Shown here one piece after another: positions 16,605-25,182 of a stretch of DNA of 64,000 nucleotides (position 1 is the stretch's first letter; each line of letters opens with the position of its first letter). The notes below the pieces were generated by a model that made no database searches, had not been told where the DNA came from, and saw nothing but the letters and a program-made list of their open reading frames with translations. Source of the stretch: Pseudomonadota bacterium (lineage in GTDB: Bacteria > Pseudomonadota > Gammaproteobacteria > Xanthomonadales > SZUA-38). Made by a program: the position numbers and the translations under genes. The stretch spans positions 1 to 64,000 of the forward strand of contig JBCCCR010000036.1 of assembly GCA_039033415.1 (NCBI GenBank), in the 5' to 3' direction.

Positions 16605-16722
16605 CGTTCGGTGTCCTCCTGGCTTTTATCCAGCCTAAGGGTCACCGCACCATAGTCAAGTGCGAACAAGGACGTAGCCCTCGCGTATTTCGTTTTGGCC
16701 GATTACCCTTTCCGTGATGACG

Positions 16723-17502
16723 ATGACGCAATACCAGGTTGACGCATTTGCTTCCCGGCCGTTTGAGGGGAACCCAGCGGCGGTTTGTCCGCTCAAGAGC
16801 TGGCTGGATGACAGTCTGCTCCAGGCGATCGCCGAAGAAAACAACCTGTCAGAAACGGCCTTTTTTGTGCCTGACGGCGAAAGTTTCCACCTGCGCTGGT
16901 TTACACCCCGTAGCGAGGTGGATCTTTGCGGCCACGCGACGCTGGCCACAGCACATGTTCTGTTCGAAGAGCTGGGTTACCGTGAGCCAAGCATCAACTT
17001 CAACACTCGCAGCGGCCGGCTGACGGTCGAACGGCGCGATGGTGCGCTCGTCATGGACTTTCCCGCCCAGCCGCCTGAACCCTGTGAAGCGTCAGAGGTG
17101 CTGATCGAAGGCCTAGGCGTGAAGCCGGTTGCGGCCCTGGCGGCGGACGACTACATCGTGGTGGTCGAGAGTGAGGCGGCGGTCAGGTCGGTGAAACCCA
17201 ATCACGCGCTGCTGAGCGAGATAGACCGGCGAGGTGCCATCGTCACCGCGGCGGGGAACGGCGTCGATTTTGTCAGCCGGTTTTTTGCCCCGGCGCTCGG
17301 CGTGCCGGAGGACCCGGTTACGGGATCAGCCCACTGCGAGCTGGCGCCTTACTGGGCCGATCAACTGGGCAAAAACCACATGACCGCCAGGCAGCTGTCG
17401 GCCAGGGGCGGCGAGCTGACCTGTGAGCTGCGCGGAGACCGTGTTGTGCTGACCGGCCAGGCCGTCACCGTGATGCGAACCGACTGGCTGATCGATCTCT
17501 AG
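16723..17502 (+). CDS. PhzF-family isomerase/epimerase
   Basis: This roughly 259-aa protein matches the PhzF family: YQVDAFASRPFEGNPAAVCPL, ENNLSETAFFV (its Glu is the family's catalytic acid), SEVDLCGHATLATAHVL and GVPEDPVTGSAHCELAPYW. PhzF itself isomerises dihydro-3-hydroxyanthranilate in phenazine synthesis, but most homologues occur outside that pathway, and no other phenazine gene is nearby, so the substrate is unknown. In-frame starts at GTG 16714 and ATG 16717 precede ATG 16723, which best matches the family start. Confidence 0.88.
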   Translation: MTQYQVDAFASRPFEGNPAAVCPLKSWLDDSLLQAIAEENNLSETAFFVPDGESFHLRWFTPRSEVDLCGHATLATAHVLFEELGYREPSINFNTRSGRLTVERRDGALVMDFPAQPPEPCEASEVLIEGLGVKPVAALAADDYIVVVESEAAVRSVKPNHALLSEIDRRGAIVTAAGNGVDFVSRFFAPALGVPEDPVTGSAHCELAPYWADQLGKNHMTARQLSARGGELTCELRGDRVVLTGQAVTVMRTDWLIDL

Positions 17503-17530
17503 CGGACCTCTTTTCTGGTCTGCTGTTTTG
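17501..17530 (+). terminator. Rho-independent terminator after the PhzF-like gene
   Basis: AGCGGACC (17501-17508) pairs with GGTCTGCT (17517-17524) with one G-U pair, loop TCTTTTCT, followed by GTTTTG. It begins within the stop codon. Confidence 0.65.
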
Positions 17531-17577
17531 TCCAAGCCCGTCTAACACCCAGCTACCCGCCCTCAAGGAGTCCATCA

Positions 17578-18252
17578 ATGATCACTGTTCATCATCTGGA
17601 AAACTCACGCTCTCAGCGAATCCTTTGGCTGCTCGAAGAGCTCGGCGTGGACTACGAGATTCAGCGCTACGAGCGAGACAAAAAGACTAGCCTGGCTCCC
17701 CAGGCGTTGTTCGACGTCCACCCGCTGGGTAAGTCGCCGGTGATCACCGACGATGACGTCACGGTGGCCGAAACGGGTGCCATCTTTGAATACATCATGG
17801 ATCAATACGCTGACGGGCGGCTTCGCCCGGGAGACGACGCTGCCGCAAAGCGAGCCTACACCTATTGGCTGCACTACGCAGAGGGCACCATCATGCCGCT
17901 GATGGTGATGTCACTGATCTTCAACAAAATCGAAACCGCTCCTATGCCGTTCTTCGTCAAGCCAATCGCGAAGGGTATTGTCCGGGAGGTGAACAAGAGC
18001 TATCTCGGACCGAACCTGGACCGCAATCTCGATTTCATCGAGGTGTCGTTGTCGCAGTCCACGTGGTTTACCGGCGAGGGGATGACGGCGGTCGACATTC
18101 TTATGAGCTTTCCCATCGAGGCGGCGGCCGCACGGGGCGGGCTGCTGGACGATCGTCCGAAAATGAAGGCGTTTCTCACGCGAATCGGGACACTACCAGC
18201 GTACCGGCGCGCGCTGGAGCGGGGCGGCGACTACCTTTACGCGGCCATCTGA
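17578..18252 (+). CDS. Glutathione S-transferase family protein
   Basis: This 224-aa protein has an N-terminal thioredoxin-fold domain (MITVHHLENSRSQRILWLLEEL; LGKSPVITDDDVTVAETGAI with the glutathione-binding ET pair) and a C-terminal helical domain (about 90-220, STWFTGEGMTAVDILMSFP). It probably conjugates glutathione to electrophiles or reduces peroxides in the cytoplasm. A good Shine-Dalgarno (AAGGAG) lies 8 nt before ATG. It is separated from the PhzF-like gene by a terminator, so it has its own promoter or relies on read-through. Confidence 0.9.
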   Translation: MITVHHLENSRSQRILWLLEELGVDYEIQRYERDKKTSLAPQALFDVHPLGKSPVITDDDVTVAETGAIFEYIMDQYADGRLRPGDDAAAKRAYTYWLHYAEGTIMPLMVMSLIFNKIETAPMPFFVKPIAKGIVREVNKSYLGPNLDRNLDFIEVSLSQSTWFTGEGMTAVDILMSFPIEAAAARGGLLDDRPKMKAFLTRIGTLPAYRRALERGGDYLYAAI

Positions 18253-18253
18253 G

Positions 18254-18295
18254 GCTGTGATCCGCATCTGTTAGGTGAGTTAAATCGATCACAGC
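18254..18295. terminator. Possible hairpin between convergent GST and soxR genes
   Basis: GCTGTGATC (18254-18262) is the exact reverse complement of GATCACAGC (18287-18295), with a 24-nt loop. There is no T-run, so termination is uncertain. Confidence 0.35.
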
Positions 18296-18316
18296 GACTA
18301 CCCGGATGTGGTTCGC

Positions 18317-18763
18317 CTAGCGGGCTTCGTCCTGCAGACGAACGGGCCCCGGACCCTGTGTGGCCAATTCGTCCTCGGGGTTGTAGATCGGGCAGCTTTC
18401 CAGCGACAGACAGCCGCAGCCGATGCAGCCGGTCAGACTGTCTCTGAGCTTTTCCAGCCGCGTAATGCGGTCGTTCAGCTTATTGCGCCATCGTTCGGAC
18501 ATCCGCGACCACGATTTCTTGCCCGGAGCCCGGTAACGCGGCAGCGGCGCGAATACCGCGGCGATTTCCTCGAGTGATATGCCTAGCTTTTGCGCCGTTT
18601 TGATCACCGACACACGACGGATCACGTCGCTGCCGTAGCGCCGATGGTTGCCCGCATTGCGGCTGCCGTGAATCAGCCCTTTGGCTTCATAAAAATGCAG
18701 TGCCGAGATGGCCACGCCCGTGCGACGCGCCACGGCTCCGACGCTATAGGTTTGTGATTTCAT
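18317..18763 (-). CDS. soxR: Redox-sensing MerR-family activator SoxR
   Basis: The 148-aa protein has the MerR DNA-binding domain (SVGAVARRTGVAISALHFYEAKGLI), a dimerisation helix and the diagnostic [2Fe-2S] cluster motif CIGCGCLSLESC (C113, C116, C118, C124). Oxidation of the cluster by redox-cycling compounds or superoxide lets SoxR activate target promoters with long 19-bp spacers. Its own start is 7 nt from a near-perfect SoxR box that also faces a small plus-strand gene. No soxS is adjacent, as usual outside enteric bacteria. Confidence 0.96.
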   Translation of the reverse strand: MKSQTYSVGAVARRTGVAISALHFYEAKGLIHGSRNAGNHRRYGSDVIRRVSVIKTAQKLGISLEEIAAVFAPLPRYRAPGKKSWSRMSERWRNKLNDRITRLEKLRDSLTGCIGCGCLSLESCPIYNPEDELATQGPGPVRLQDEAR

Positions 18764-18766
18764 GTC

Positions 18767-18797
18767 TTGACCTCAACTTAACTTGAGGTTTTAGCAT
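18767..18797 (+). promoter_or_regulatory. SoxR-type promoter with SoxR box
   Basis: TTGACC (-35, 18767-18772) and TAGCAT (-10, 18792-18797) are 19 nt apart on the plus strand, the long spacer that MerR-family activators require. The spacer contains the palindrome CCTCAACTTAACTTGAGG (18771-18788), one base from the E. coli soxS box as I recall it. It drives the plus-strand small gene and probably autoregulates soxR. Confidence 0.85.
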
Positions 18798-18837
18798 GCT
18801 GACGCACTGGCTGGCAAAGCCGTTAGCGGAATCTACG

Positions 18838-18999
18838 ATGACAACAAAGGCGAGCTTCGGGCCACCGACGGGCCCCGTCCTACAACGCATGCTCGAGAAA
18901 AAGCAGCGATTGCTTCGAGCGCTGAAGCGAGGGTTTTCCGATCCGGACTTTCGGCGGCGACTTCACCAGCTTGCTGCCGGCGTGATGAGAAACAAGTAG
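18838..18999 (+). CDS. Small basic protein (53 aa), predicted SoxR target
   Basis: The reading frame from ATG 18838 encodes a 53-aa, strongly basic, helical protein (core LQRMLEKKQRLLRALKRGF, then DPDFRRRLHQLAAGV). An earlier in-frame ATG at 18796 overlaps the SoxR-type -10 box and would lie upstream of the predicted transcript start, so 18838 is chosen. Transcription would begin near 18804 and end at the hairpin at 19024-19052, giving a transcript of about 250 nt. I recognise no family. It could be a small stress protein, or the transcript could act as an RNA. Confidence 0.55.
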   Translation: MTTKASFGPPTGPVLQRMLEKKQRLLRALKRGFSDPDFRRRLHQLAAGVMRNK

Positions 19000-19023
19000 G
19001 CGGTTGAGCAGCTGTAAAACCAA

Positions 19024-19052
19024 AAAACCCCGGAGCGCTGCCCCGGGGTTTT
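19024..19052. terminator. Bidirectional rho-independent terminator
   Basis: AAAACCCCGG (19024-19033) pairs exactly with CCGGGGTTTT (19043-19052) across a 9-nt loop, with T/A runs on both sides. It separates the SoxR-promoter transcript from the convergent gene at 19078-19470. Confidence 0.85.
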
Positions 19053-19077
19053 CGTTTCACCTTGCAGTACGGCTGCG

Positions 19078-19470
19078 CTACGCCTTTTCGGTCGGCTCCA
19101 TTTTCCAAAGCACGTTCTCACTGCACTCGGAAATGCCGTCAAACAGCATCTGCATTTCTTCGCCGCCTTCCGCGTCGAGGGTTTCCTGGACTTTGGCCCA
19201 GGCGGTCAGGCTCGGGTAGGAGTCGACAAACAGAAAAATCTGGCTGTTGCCCACTACCGCTGTGCCGATCGAGCTGCTTACCTCGACGCCCGATTTGTCG
19301 GTGACCCAGGACAGCCACTTGGCGTTTGCCGCCTGGACGTCTTTCACCGTTTTCCCTTTCTCGGTTTTGCAGGTGTACGACTCGACGTAAGTGTCCGCGG
19401 TCGCCATACCGCTGATCGCCAGTGCCCCAATACCGACTAACGCTGCCATGTTCGTTCGAAGATTGTTCAT
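19078..19470 (-). CDS. Exported protein of unknown function
   Basis: This 130-aa protein has a signal peptide (MAALVGIGALAISGMATA, cleavage near residue 25) and a small mature domain with two Cys (YTCKTEKGK and ISECSENV) that could form a disulfide. The segment QIFLFVDSYPSLTAWAKVQETL resembles ferredoxin-like alpha/beta-barrel domains of NIPSNAP or monooxygenase type, but this is only an impression. Periplasmic location is likely. It stands alone, ending at the bidirectional terminator. Confidence 0.6.
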   Translation of the reverse strand: MNNLRTNMAALVGIGALAISGMATADTYVESYTCKTEKGKTVKDVQAANAKWLSWVTDKSGVEVSSSIGTAVVGNSQIFLFVDSYPSLTAWAKVQETLDAEGGEEMQMLFDGISECSENVLWKMEPTEKA

Positions 19471-19744
19471 CGTTGTTCTCCCTGTTCTTGTTAATGGCCA
19501 GCGGTTTGAGTGTAGCTCGCATGTGTGGTCGCCAGAAGGAAAAGCGGCGGGAGTAGTGATTTCGGACCCAAGGCCTTAGAAACCTCGGTCTTTTTGACCG
19601 AAAACAGCGATCTTCGCTTGTTCCGGACGCGGTGCCGGCAGGAATACATGCTGAATCCGATCCGGGGTCGCAGCCGGAATCGATGAGGAAAACCCATATC
19701 ATTCGGGCCGCCCCTTTCTCGATGCGCCTTGCTATCCTGCGCTA

Positions 19745-20803
19745 ATGTTTCGCGCCCGCTCTGAAGCTAGTCATGAAACTCGGCGCTCGTCATTCCGACG
19801 ACTGATCTTTTTGGCAGTTACGCTATTGTCTGCGGTGCCATCCTGCCGCGGCGATACGATCATTCGAATCGGTTCCCACCTCCAGGCCCGCACCACCGCA
19901 ATCTCAAAAATTGTTCTTCCCTGGCTGGAAGCCGTGCGGGCTGAGGTTGGAGATCAGGTCACCATCAGGGAGTATTGGGGCGGCTCGCTGGGCCGCCACG
20001 CCGACAAGCAGATGGAGCTGGTGCAGAGCGGGGTGCTGGACATCGGTTACGTTGTCCCGGCCTACACTTCGGGTCAGTTTCCCGAGCTGGGTATCTTTGA
20101 GTTGCCCTATTTCTTCGAGTCGGCGGAAGTTGCCGGGCTGGTGGGGTGGTCCCTGTATGAGCAGGAAAAGCTCAGCGGCTTTGACCGGGTCCACCTGCTC
20201 GGAATATTCACCACGCAGCCGGCGGGGCTCTTTATGAGAACACCCGTCACGCGCGTCGAGGACCTCAGGGGTCTGAAGGTTCGTTCTCTTGGCGCGATCC
20301 ACAACAGCTGGCTCGAAGCATTCGGTGCCGCAGCGCAAACCATGAACCCGATCGACATGAATCAGTCGCTGAGTCGGGGCATGCTCGACGGCGGCATCCA
20401 GGGCTGGTCCGGTATGCGAACCTTCGACAGCTTTCCGCTGGTTGATCAGGCTTGGTCGGTGCCGCTCGGCACCACCGCCTTTCTGCTGCTGATCAACCAG
20501 CAGAGCTGGGAACGGTTGCCGGAGCCGGTGCGTAAGGCAATGCGCAAGCACGGCGGTCCGGCGCTGGCCCGCGCCAGCGCGCTCGCCTTCCAAGCGTTTG
20601 GTGAGCGGATTCAAAGTGATCTGCGGCGGGAAAATCGCGTGGCAATTGTGGCGCCCGATGAAGGTATCGAAGCTGAGTTTCGCCGGCGCTCAAAGGATAT
20701 TCATCGCGCCTGGGCGATGCGCACGCCGACGGGTTCGGAGATCTTCGATGCGGCGACACGCCTGCGAGACGATTTGCTGAGCGATGGTGTGATCGAAAAT
20801 TGA
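19745..20803 (+). CDS. dctP: TRAP transporter solute-binding protein DctP
   Basis: The 352-aa protein is exported (signal peptide LIFLAVTLLSAVPSCRG, ending near 36) and carries DctP-type motifs: IIRIGSHLQ, VTIREYWGGSLGRHADKQMELVQSGVLDIGYV, ELPYFFESAEVA, LRGLKVRSLGAIHNSWLEAFGA and GGIQGWSGM. It captures a ligand, probably a carboxylate, in the periplasm and delivers it to the DctQM permease. The conserved Arg in the LKVRS segment, which usually binds a carboxylate, is present. It is the first gene of the dctPQM operon. Confidence 0.92.
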   Translation: MFRARSEASHETRRSSFRRLIFLAVTLLSAVPSCRGDTIIRIGSHLQARTTAISKIVLPWLEAVRAEVGDQVTIREYWGGSLGRHADKQMELVQSGVLDIGYVVPAYTSGQFPELGIFELPYFFESAEVAGLVGWSLYEQEKLSGFDRVHLLGIFTTQPAGLFMRTPVTRVEDLRGLKVRSLGAIHNSWLEAFGAAAQTMNPIDMNQSLSRGMLDGGIQGWSGMRTFDSFPLVDQAWSVPLGTTAFLLLINQQSWERLPEPVRKAMRKHGGPALARASALAFQAFGERIQSDLRRENRVAIVAPDEGIEAEFRRRSKDIHRAWAMRTPTGSEIFDAATRLRDDLLSDGVIEN

Positions 20804-21330
20804 CCCTGACCTCTACGATCGACCGCTGGTTTGACCGGCTGACGGGTGCACTGGCGCTCGCCGGGTTTGCCGGTCTGGTGCTGTTTGCCGCGCTGACGTT
20901 CTACGACGGTACCGCGCGCTACTTCAACTGGCCGCGCGTGTCGGGCTTCAGCGACTACGCGGCGCTCTGGTTCCCCGTGGTAATCGCTTCATGTTTTCCG
21001 GCCAGCCTGATGAAAGGGTCCCACATTACCGTCAAGCTCGCCGGCAGCCTCGGCGGGCCGGGATGGCGGCGTTGGTTGGACGGTTTTGCTGCCGCCGTCA
21101 CGCTGGTGGTTTTTGCGCTGGTTGCATGGCAGCTGATTGAAATGAGCCGCGAGCTGGCGGCCGCCGGACGAACAACCCCCACGATTGAAATGCCCGTGGC
21201 GCCCTGGTGGTTTGCGGCGAGCGCTATCTTCGCCTTAAGCGTTCCCGTCCAGGGCTGGGTGCTGCTGCGGACGCTTGGCGGGGCGTGGCGCGGCGAGGAC
21301 GCGCCGCGGTCAGCGGGAGAATCGCTTTGA
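20800..21330 (+). CDS. dctQ: TRAP transporter small permease DctQ
   Basis: The 176-aa protein has four predicted TM helices (LAGFAGLVLFAALTF; DYAALWFPVVIASCF; FAAAVTLVVFALVAW; WWFAASAIFALSVPV), with the family motif around ALWFPVVIASCFPASLMKGSHITV. It joins DctM in the sodium-driven TRAP permease. Translation starts at TTG 20800, overlapping the dctP stop as TTGA. Confidence 0.9.
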   Translation: MTLTSTIDRWFDRLTGALALAGFAGLVLFAALTFYDGTARYFNWPRVSGFSDYAALWFPVVIASCFPASLMKGSHITVKLAGSLGGPGWRRWLDGFAAAVTLVVFALVAWQLIEMSRELAAAGRTTPTIEMPVAPWWFAASAIFALSVPVQGWVLLRTLGGAWRGEDAPRSAGESL

Positions 21331-22646
21331 CCGGGGATATGTGGATCGGTCTGGGCGGGTTGGCCGGCCTTTTCCTGCTGATCGCCCTGCACGTTCCCAT
21401 CGGCGTTGCCCTGATCCTCGTCGGCGTGTTGGGCACCGGCACGCTGATCGGCTTTGAGCCCGCTCTGAGCCTGCTGGCGATCGAACCGTCGGCCTCCATG
21501 GCGTCAGAAGGTCTAGCCATCGTCGCCCTGTTCATCCTCATGGGAAACCTGGCGCACGTCAGCGGATTGTCGGCTGAGCTCTACCGGGTCGCCGATCATT
21601 TCCTCGGCCATCTTCGGGGCGGACTGGTATTCGCCACCGTGGGCGCCAGCGCCGGTTTCGGCGCGGTTTGCGGTTCATCGGTTGCCACCACGGCCACCAT
21701 GGCCAAAATTGCCCTGCCGGAGATGCTTGACCGCGGCTACGCGCGGTCACTGGCGGCCGGGTCGATCGCTTCGGGTGGAACGCTCGGCATGATGATTCCG
21801 CCGTCGCTGATCCTCATCCTCTACGGCGTTCTGACCGAGAACTCCGTGATGGCGTTATTCATTGCCGCCATTGTTCCGGGAGTGCTCGCCGTGGTGTTCT
21901 ACGTGCTGAGCGTTTTTCTGACCGTACGATTACGCCCAGCGCTGGCCGCGCCAGGGCCACGCCGCACGTGGGCCGATCGGCGCCGGGCACTGGTCGACAG
22001 CTGGGGCATTGTCACCCTCATTGCGGCGGTGTCGGGCGGCATCTATGGCGGCGTCTTCACCGTGGCTGAGGCGGCGGCGGTTGGAACCACCGCGGCGCTG
22101 CTGCTCGGCGTGTTTCGAAGGCGCCTGGACGGCCGAAAATTTATCGCCTGTCTGCGCGATTCGGCTTCGAGTACCGGGATGATCTTTGTCATCATCATCG
22201 GCGCTTCGGTATACAGCTACTTTGCGACGTTGTCTGGTTTGCCGACCGCAATCGTCGATTGGATCAGCGGGCTCGGTCTGCCGCCCCTGGCGGTCATTAC
22301 TATGCTGTTGTTGATGTACCTGGTGCTCGGCAGCGTGTTCGACACCATTGCGGCGATGGTGCTGACGCTCCCGGTGGTGTACCCGCTGATCCTTGACATG
22401 GGTTACGACCCGATCTGGTGGGGCATCATCAACGTGGTGGTGATGGAGCTTGGAATGATCACCCCACCGTTTGGCATCAATGTCTTTGTCCTGCGGGGTA
22501 TGGCGAACGACATCCCGCTGGGCGCCATCTACCGGGGCGTCGTGCCTTTTGTCGTCGCCGACCTGCTGCGTTTAGTGGTGCTGGTGCTGCTGCCGGCGTT
22601 GACCCTATGGCTTCCGATGGAGCTGGGCTGGATCAAAGCCAAGTAG
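21327..22646 (+). CDS. dctM: TRAP transporter large permease DctM
   Basis: This roughly 439-aa, 12-TM protein has the DctM signatures FGAVCGSSVATTATMAKIALPEM, SGGTLGMMIPPSLILILYG and MELGMITPPFGINVFVLRGM. It is the ion-coupled transport subunit. TTG 21327 overlaps the dctQ stop (TTGA) exactly as dctQ overlaps dctP; ATG 21339 is an alternative four codons in. The operon ends here, converging on the methionine-synthase-like gene with almost no gap. Confidence 0.92.
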   Translation: MTGDMWIGLGGLAGLFLLIALHVPIGVALILVGVLGTGTLIGFEPALSLLAIEPSASMASEGLAIVALFILMGNLAHVSGLSAELYRVADHFLGHLRGGLVFATVGASAGFGAVCGSSVATTATMAKIALPEMLDRGYARSLAAGSIASGGTLGMMIPPSLILILYGVLTENSVMALFIAAIVPGVLAVVFYVLSVFLTVRLRPALAAPGPRRTWADRRRALVDSWGIVTLIAAVSGGIYGGVFTVAEAAAVGTTAALLLGVFRRRLDGRKFIACLRDSASSTGMIFVIIIGASVYSYFATLSGLPTAIVDWISGLGLPPLAVITMLLLMYLVLGSVFDTIAAMVLTLPVVYPLILDMGYDPIWWGIINVVVMELGMITPPFGINVFVLRGMANDIPLGAIYRGVVPFVVADLLRLVVLVLLPALTLWLPMELGWIKAK

Positions 22647-22647
22647 A

Positions 22648-23781
22648 TCAAGCATCTACGCCGCCCCAAATCGCGTCCGCGGTCTGGACCACGAGCTCGA
22701 GCTTGCGGCGCTGATCGTCGAACGTCAGCTCGTTGCCCTCCTCGGTGGAGGCGAATCCGCATTGAGGCGCGATGCCGAGCTGATCAAGATCAACGTATTT
22801 GGACGCCTCATCGAACTTTCTTTTAAGTGCCTCCACCGGCTCCAACTGCGGCGTCTTGGTCGTAATGAATCCCGGCATGACGCGCTTATGGCCTTTCGGC
22901 AAAAGGCGAAGTGGCTCCAGCCCTCCAGCGCGGTCGCTATCGTATTCCATGAAATAGATGTCGACATCGGTCTGGTTGAACACTGCGTCCGCAGCGGGGT
23001 CGTAGGCTCCCTCTGCCGCCCAGGTTGATCGGAAATTTCCGCGGCAAAGGTGCATGGCGATGACCATGTCGTCAGGCCGGTCCTCGATCGCGTCGTGCAT
23101 CATCTTGGCGTACTGGGTGATTAGCCAGTCCGGATCCATGCCCTGCGCGCGTTTTTCCTCGCGATGTTTCGGGTCGCAAAGGTAAGCAAAAAAGATGTCG
23201 TCCAGCTGCAGGTAGCGGCAGCCTGCTTCGTAAAAGGCGTGAACCGCCTTTCGGTAAGTCTGGCCAACGTCGTGGAACAACACTTCCGGATCTTTGTAGG
23301 CTTCAACCTTGATGTCATCGGCGGCGGTGCGGAAATGGCAGGCGCTCGGTCCGGGGATAGAGATCTTGGGCTGGACCTGACTGACCGACTGCAGGAAGCG
23401 AAAATGATCCAGCATCGGATGGTCGTCCGGGAAGTCGAGCCTGCCCGTGATCGTTGGGAAGATCGGCCGCAGATTCATACCGTGAAACGGTAACCCCTCG
23501 TTGCGCTCGACCAGCTCCAGGCCCTCAAGCGCCGCCATAAAATCGTAGTGCCAGAACGACCGACGCATCTCGCCGTCGGTCACCGCCTGAAGACCAACAC
23601 TTTCCTGCATGGTGACCATGTCGCGGATCGCGTCGTCTTCGACCGCCTTGAGCTCGTCGCAGGTCGCAAAACCGTCAGGCCCCAGCGCTTCAGCCTGGTA
23701 GGCCTTTCGGGCCTTGTGAACAGACCCCGGTCGGAGGAGGCTGCCAACGTGGTCAGCGCGGTAAGGAGCCTTGGAATTCAT
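22648..23781 (-). CDS. Cobalamin-independent methionine synthase-like methyltransferase (YxjG/MetE C-terminal type)
   Basis: This 377-aa protein is a single (beta/alpha)8 barrel like the C-terminal half of MetE. Zinc-ligand motifs are visible: AMHLCRGNFRS (His and Cys), YFMEYD (Glu) and GIAPQCGFAS (Cys). The start, RADHVGSLLRP, is typical of short YxjG/YxjH-type proteins, which are thought to transfer methyl groups to homocysteine or a related thiol. The MetE N-terminal domain is absent, as in that subfamily. ATG 23781 is chosen over ATG 23796. The methyl donor is not known from sequence. Confidence 0.85.
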   Translation of the reverse strand: MNSKAPYRADHVGSLLRPGSVHKARKAYQAEALGPDGFATCDELKAVEDDAIRDMVTMQESVGLQAVTDGEMRRSFWHYDFMAALEGLELVERNEGLPFHGMNLRPIFPTITGRLDFPDDHPMLDHFRFLQSVSQVQPKISIPGPSACHFRTAADDIKVEAYKDPEVLFHDVGQTYRKAVHAFYEAGCRYLQLDDIFFAYLCDPKHREEKRAQGMDPDWLITQYAKMMHDAIEDRPDDMVIAMHLCRGNFRSTWAAEGAYDPAADAVFNQTDVDIYFMEYDSDRAGGLEPLRLLPKGHKRVMPGFITTKTPQLEPVEALKRKFDEASKYVDLDQLGIAPQCGFASTEEGNELTFDDQRRKLELVVQTADAIWGGVDA

Positions 23782-23861
23782 GTTGTTCTCCCTCAAGAAA
23801 CCGATGGATCACGGCACACACTATGGTAGCGTTTCCCCGACTCTCCGGGGTGACTGACGCT

Positions 23862-24296
23862 ATGGATACCGCGCAACTGTTTCAACACGCCGGCCAGGCC
23901 GCGATGCTCGGCTGGGTGATTCTGCTATTGCTGCCGCGACATCGCTATGTGTTTTGGCTGCCGCGCTACGCCATTCCTTTTGGGTTGTGTCTGCTCTACG
24001 CGGCGCTTTGGTTTGGCTATGGATTTACCGGCGACGGTGGATTTGATTCGCTAACCTCCGTACGTGCGCTGTTTGAGCGCGACGAGGTGCTGCTGGCCGG
24101 CTGGGTGCATTACCTCGCGTTTGATTTGTTTATCGGCAGCTGGATTGCGCAGGAGGCGGATGCGCTGCGCATCTCACGCCTGCTGCAGGCGCCTTTGCTG
24201 GTCGCGACCTTTCTCTTTGGGCCGGTTGGCCTTGGTATTTTTCTTGCGCTGCGCTCTGGCTACCGCTGGCGCCAGTCGGAGGTTGCGCCGTCGTGA
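23862..24296 (+). CDS. ABA4-like (DUF4281) integral membrane protein
   Basis: This 144-aa protein with four predicted TM helices has the ABA4/DUF4281 motifs LLLPRHRYVFWLPRYAIPF, SVRALFERDEVLLAGWVHYLAFDLFIGSWIAQEA and FLFGPVGLGIFLALR. The plant member ABA4 is needed for neoxanthin formation; bacterial relatives are uncharacterised. ATG 23862 (MDTAQLFQHAG) is preferred over the in-frame ATG 23823. It overlaps the next membrane protein gene by 4 nt (GTGA), so they form an operon. Confidence 0.85.
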   Translation: MDTAQLFQHAGQAAMLGWVILLLLPRHRYVFWLPRYAIPFGLCLLYAALWFGYGFTGDGGFDSLTSVRALFERDEVLLAGWVHYLAFDLFIGSWIAQEADALRISRLLQAPLLVATFLFGPVGLGIFLALRSGYRWRQSEVAPS

Positions 24297-25120
24297 GTAC
24301 AGACCGTTTACTAACGCTCAGGCTGCCGCTGGCCGGCGCCCAAAACCCGGATCGGGTCACCCACCTGCTCGCCTCCGCGGCGCTTTTTGCTCTGGCGATG
24401 TTTGTGGTGCTGCTCCCGCCCTGGCTTACCGATCCACGTCTGTTCGAAGGAGCGCCAATCTTTTCCAAGCCGCAGAAGTTCAACCTGTCGATGGCGGTGC
24501 ATTTCTTTACGCTGGCGCTGCTTGCTCAACAGCTACCCCGGGCGGTCCGGCGCGGGCCGATACTGCTAACCACCAGCTATCTGGCGGTGGCGGCGATGCT
24601 GCTCGAAATTATCTACATCACGCTCCAGGCGGCCCGCGGCCGCCGCTCACATTTCAATTTCGAAACGGGCATCGAGGCGAGTATGTATGCCGTCATGGGC
24701 GTTGGTGCCGTCACGCTGATCGCCGCTGCCGTGGTGCTGGCAATTCTGCTCTGGCGTCGCGGGCAGACGGATATGCCGGGCTATCGCTGGGGCTCGATCC
24801 TGGGATTGATCACGGGCTTTGTCGTTACCGGCGTCGTGGCGGGCGTCCAGTCATCCATCGGCACCCATCCCGCTGACGCTCACCCGTCCGGCGGTGCGGT
24901 CATCCCGTGGATCGGGTGGTCACGCGAGGTTGGTGACCTCCGGCCCGCTCACTTCGTCGCGCTGCACCTGATGCAGACGGTACCGCTGATTGGTTATCTG
25001 GCGGACCGTCGGGGTCTGGCCGCGGTGCCGATCGTGATTGTGGCCACGCTCCTGCAACTGGTGCTGGCGTTTGCGCTCTTTGCTCAGGCGCTTGCGGGCA
25101 AGGCGTTGTGGCCGATCTAG
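24293..25120 (+). CDS. Integral membrane protein of unknown function
   Basis: The 275-aa protein has about seven predicted TM helices (for example ASAALFALAMFVVLLPPWL, MAVHFFTLALLAQQLP, LITGFVVTGVVAGVQ and VIVATLLQLVLAFALFAQAL). Conserved-looking polar motifs between helices include FSKPQKFNLSMAVHF, RSHFNFETGIEA and DLRPAHFVALHLMQT with several His residues, suggesting a redox, metal or quinone-type function, but I do not recognise the family. Start is GTG 24293, coupled to the ABA4-like gene. Confidence 0.65.
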   Translation: MSTDRLLTLRLPLAGAQNPDRVTHLLASAALFALAMFVVLLPPWLTDPRLFEGAPIFSKPQKFNLSMAVHFFTLALLAQQLPRAVRRGPILLTTSYLAVAAMLLEIIYITLQAARGRRSHFNFETGIEASMYAVMGVGAVTLIAAAVVLAILLWRRGQTDMPGYRWGSILGLITGFVVTGVVAGVQSSIGTHPADAHPSGGAVIPWIGWSREVGDLRPAHFVALHLMQTVPLIGYLADRRGLAAVPIVIVATLLQLVLAFALFAQALAGKALWPI

Positions 25121-25145
25121 CAAACCTTTCTTGAGCGTGAACAAG

Positions 25146-25178
25146 AATGCCCGGGGCCGAGCGTCGGCACCGGGCATT
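25146..25178. terminator. Bidirectional hairpin terminator between convergent genes
   Basis: AATGCCCGG (25146-25154) pairs with CCGGGCATT (25170-25178); an inner GCCGA/TCGGC pairing extends the stem. It lies between the stop at 25120 and the stop at 25183. Confidence 0.7.
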
Positions 25179-25182
25179 AGCG

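Noticed and set aside
19585-19601. TCGGTC-TTTTT-GACCGA hairpin upstream of dctP
   Set aside because: It has a short stem with no T-run on either strand in the right place, so a terminator or riboswitch cannot be supported.
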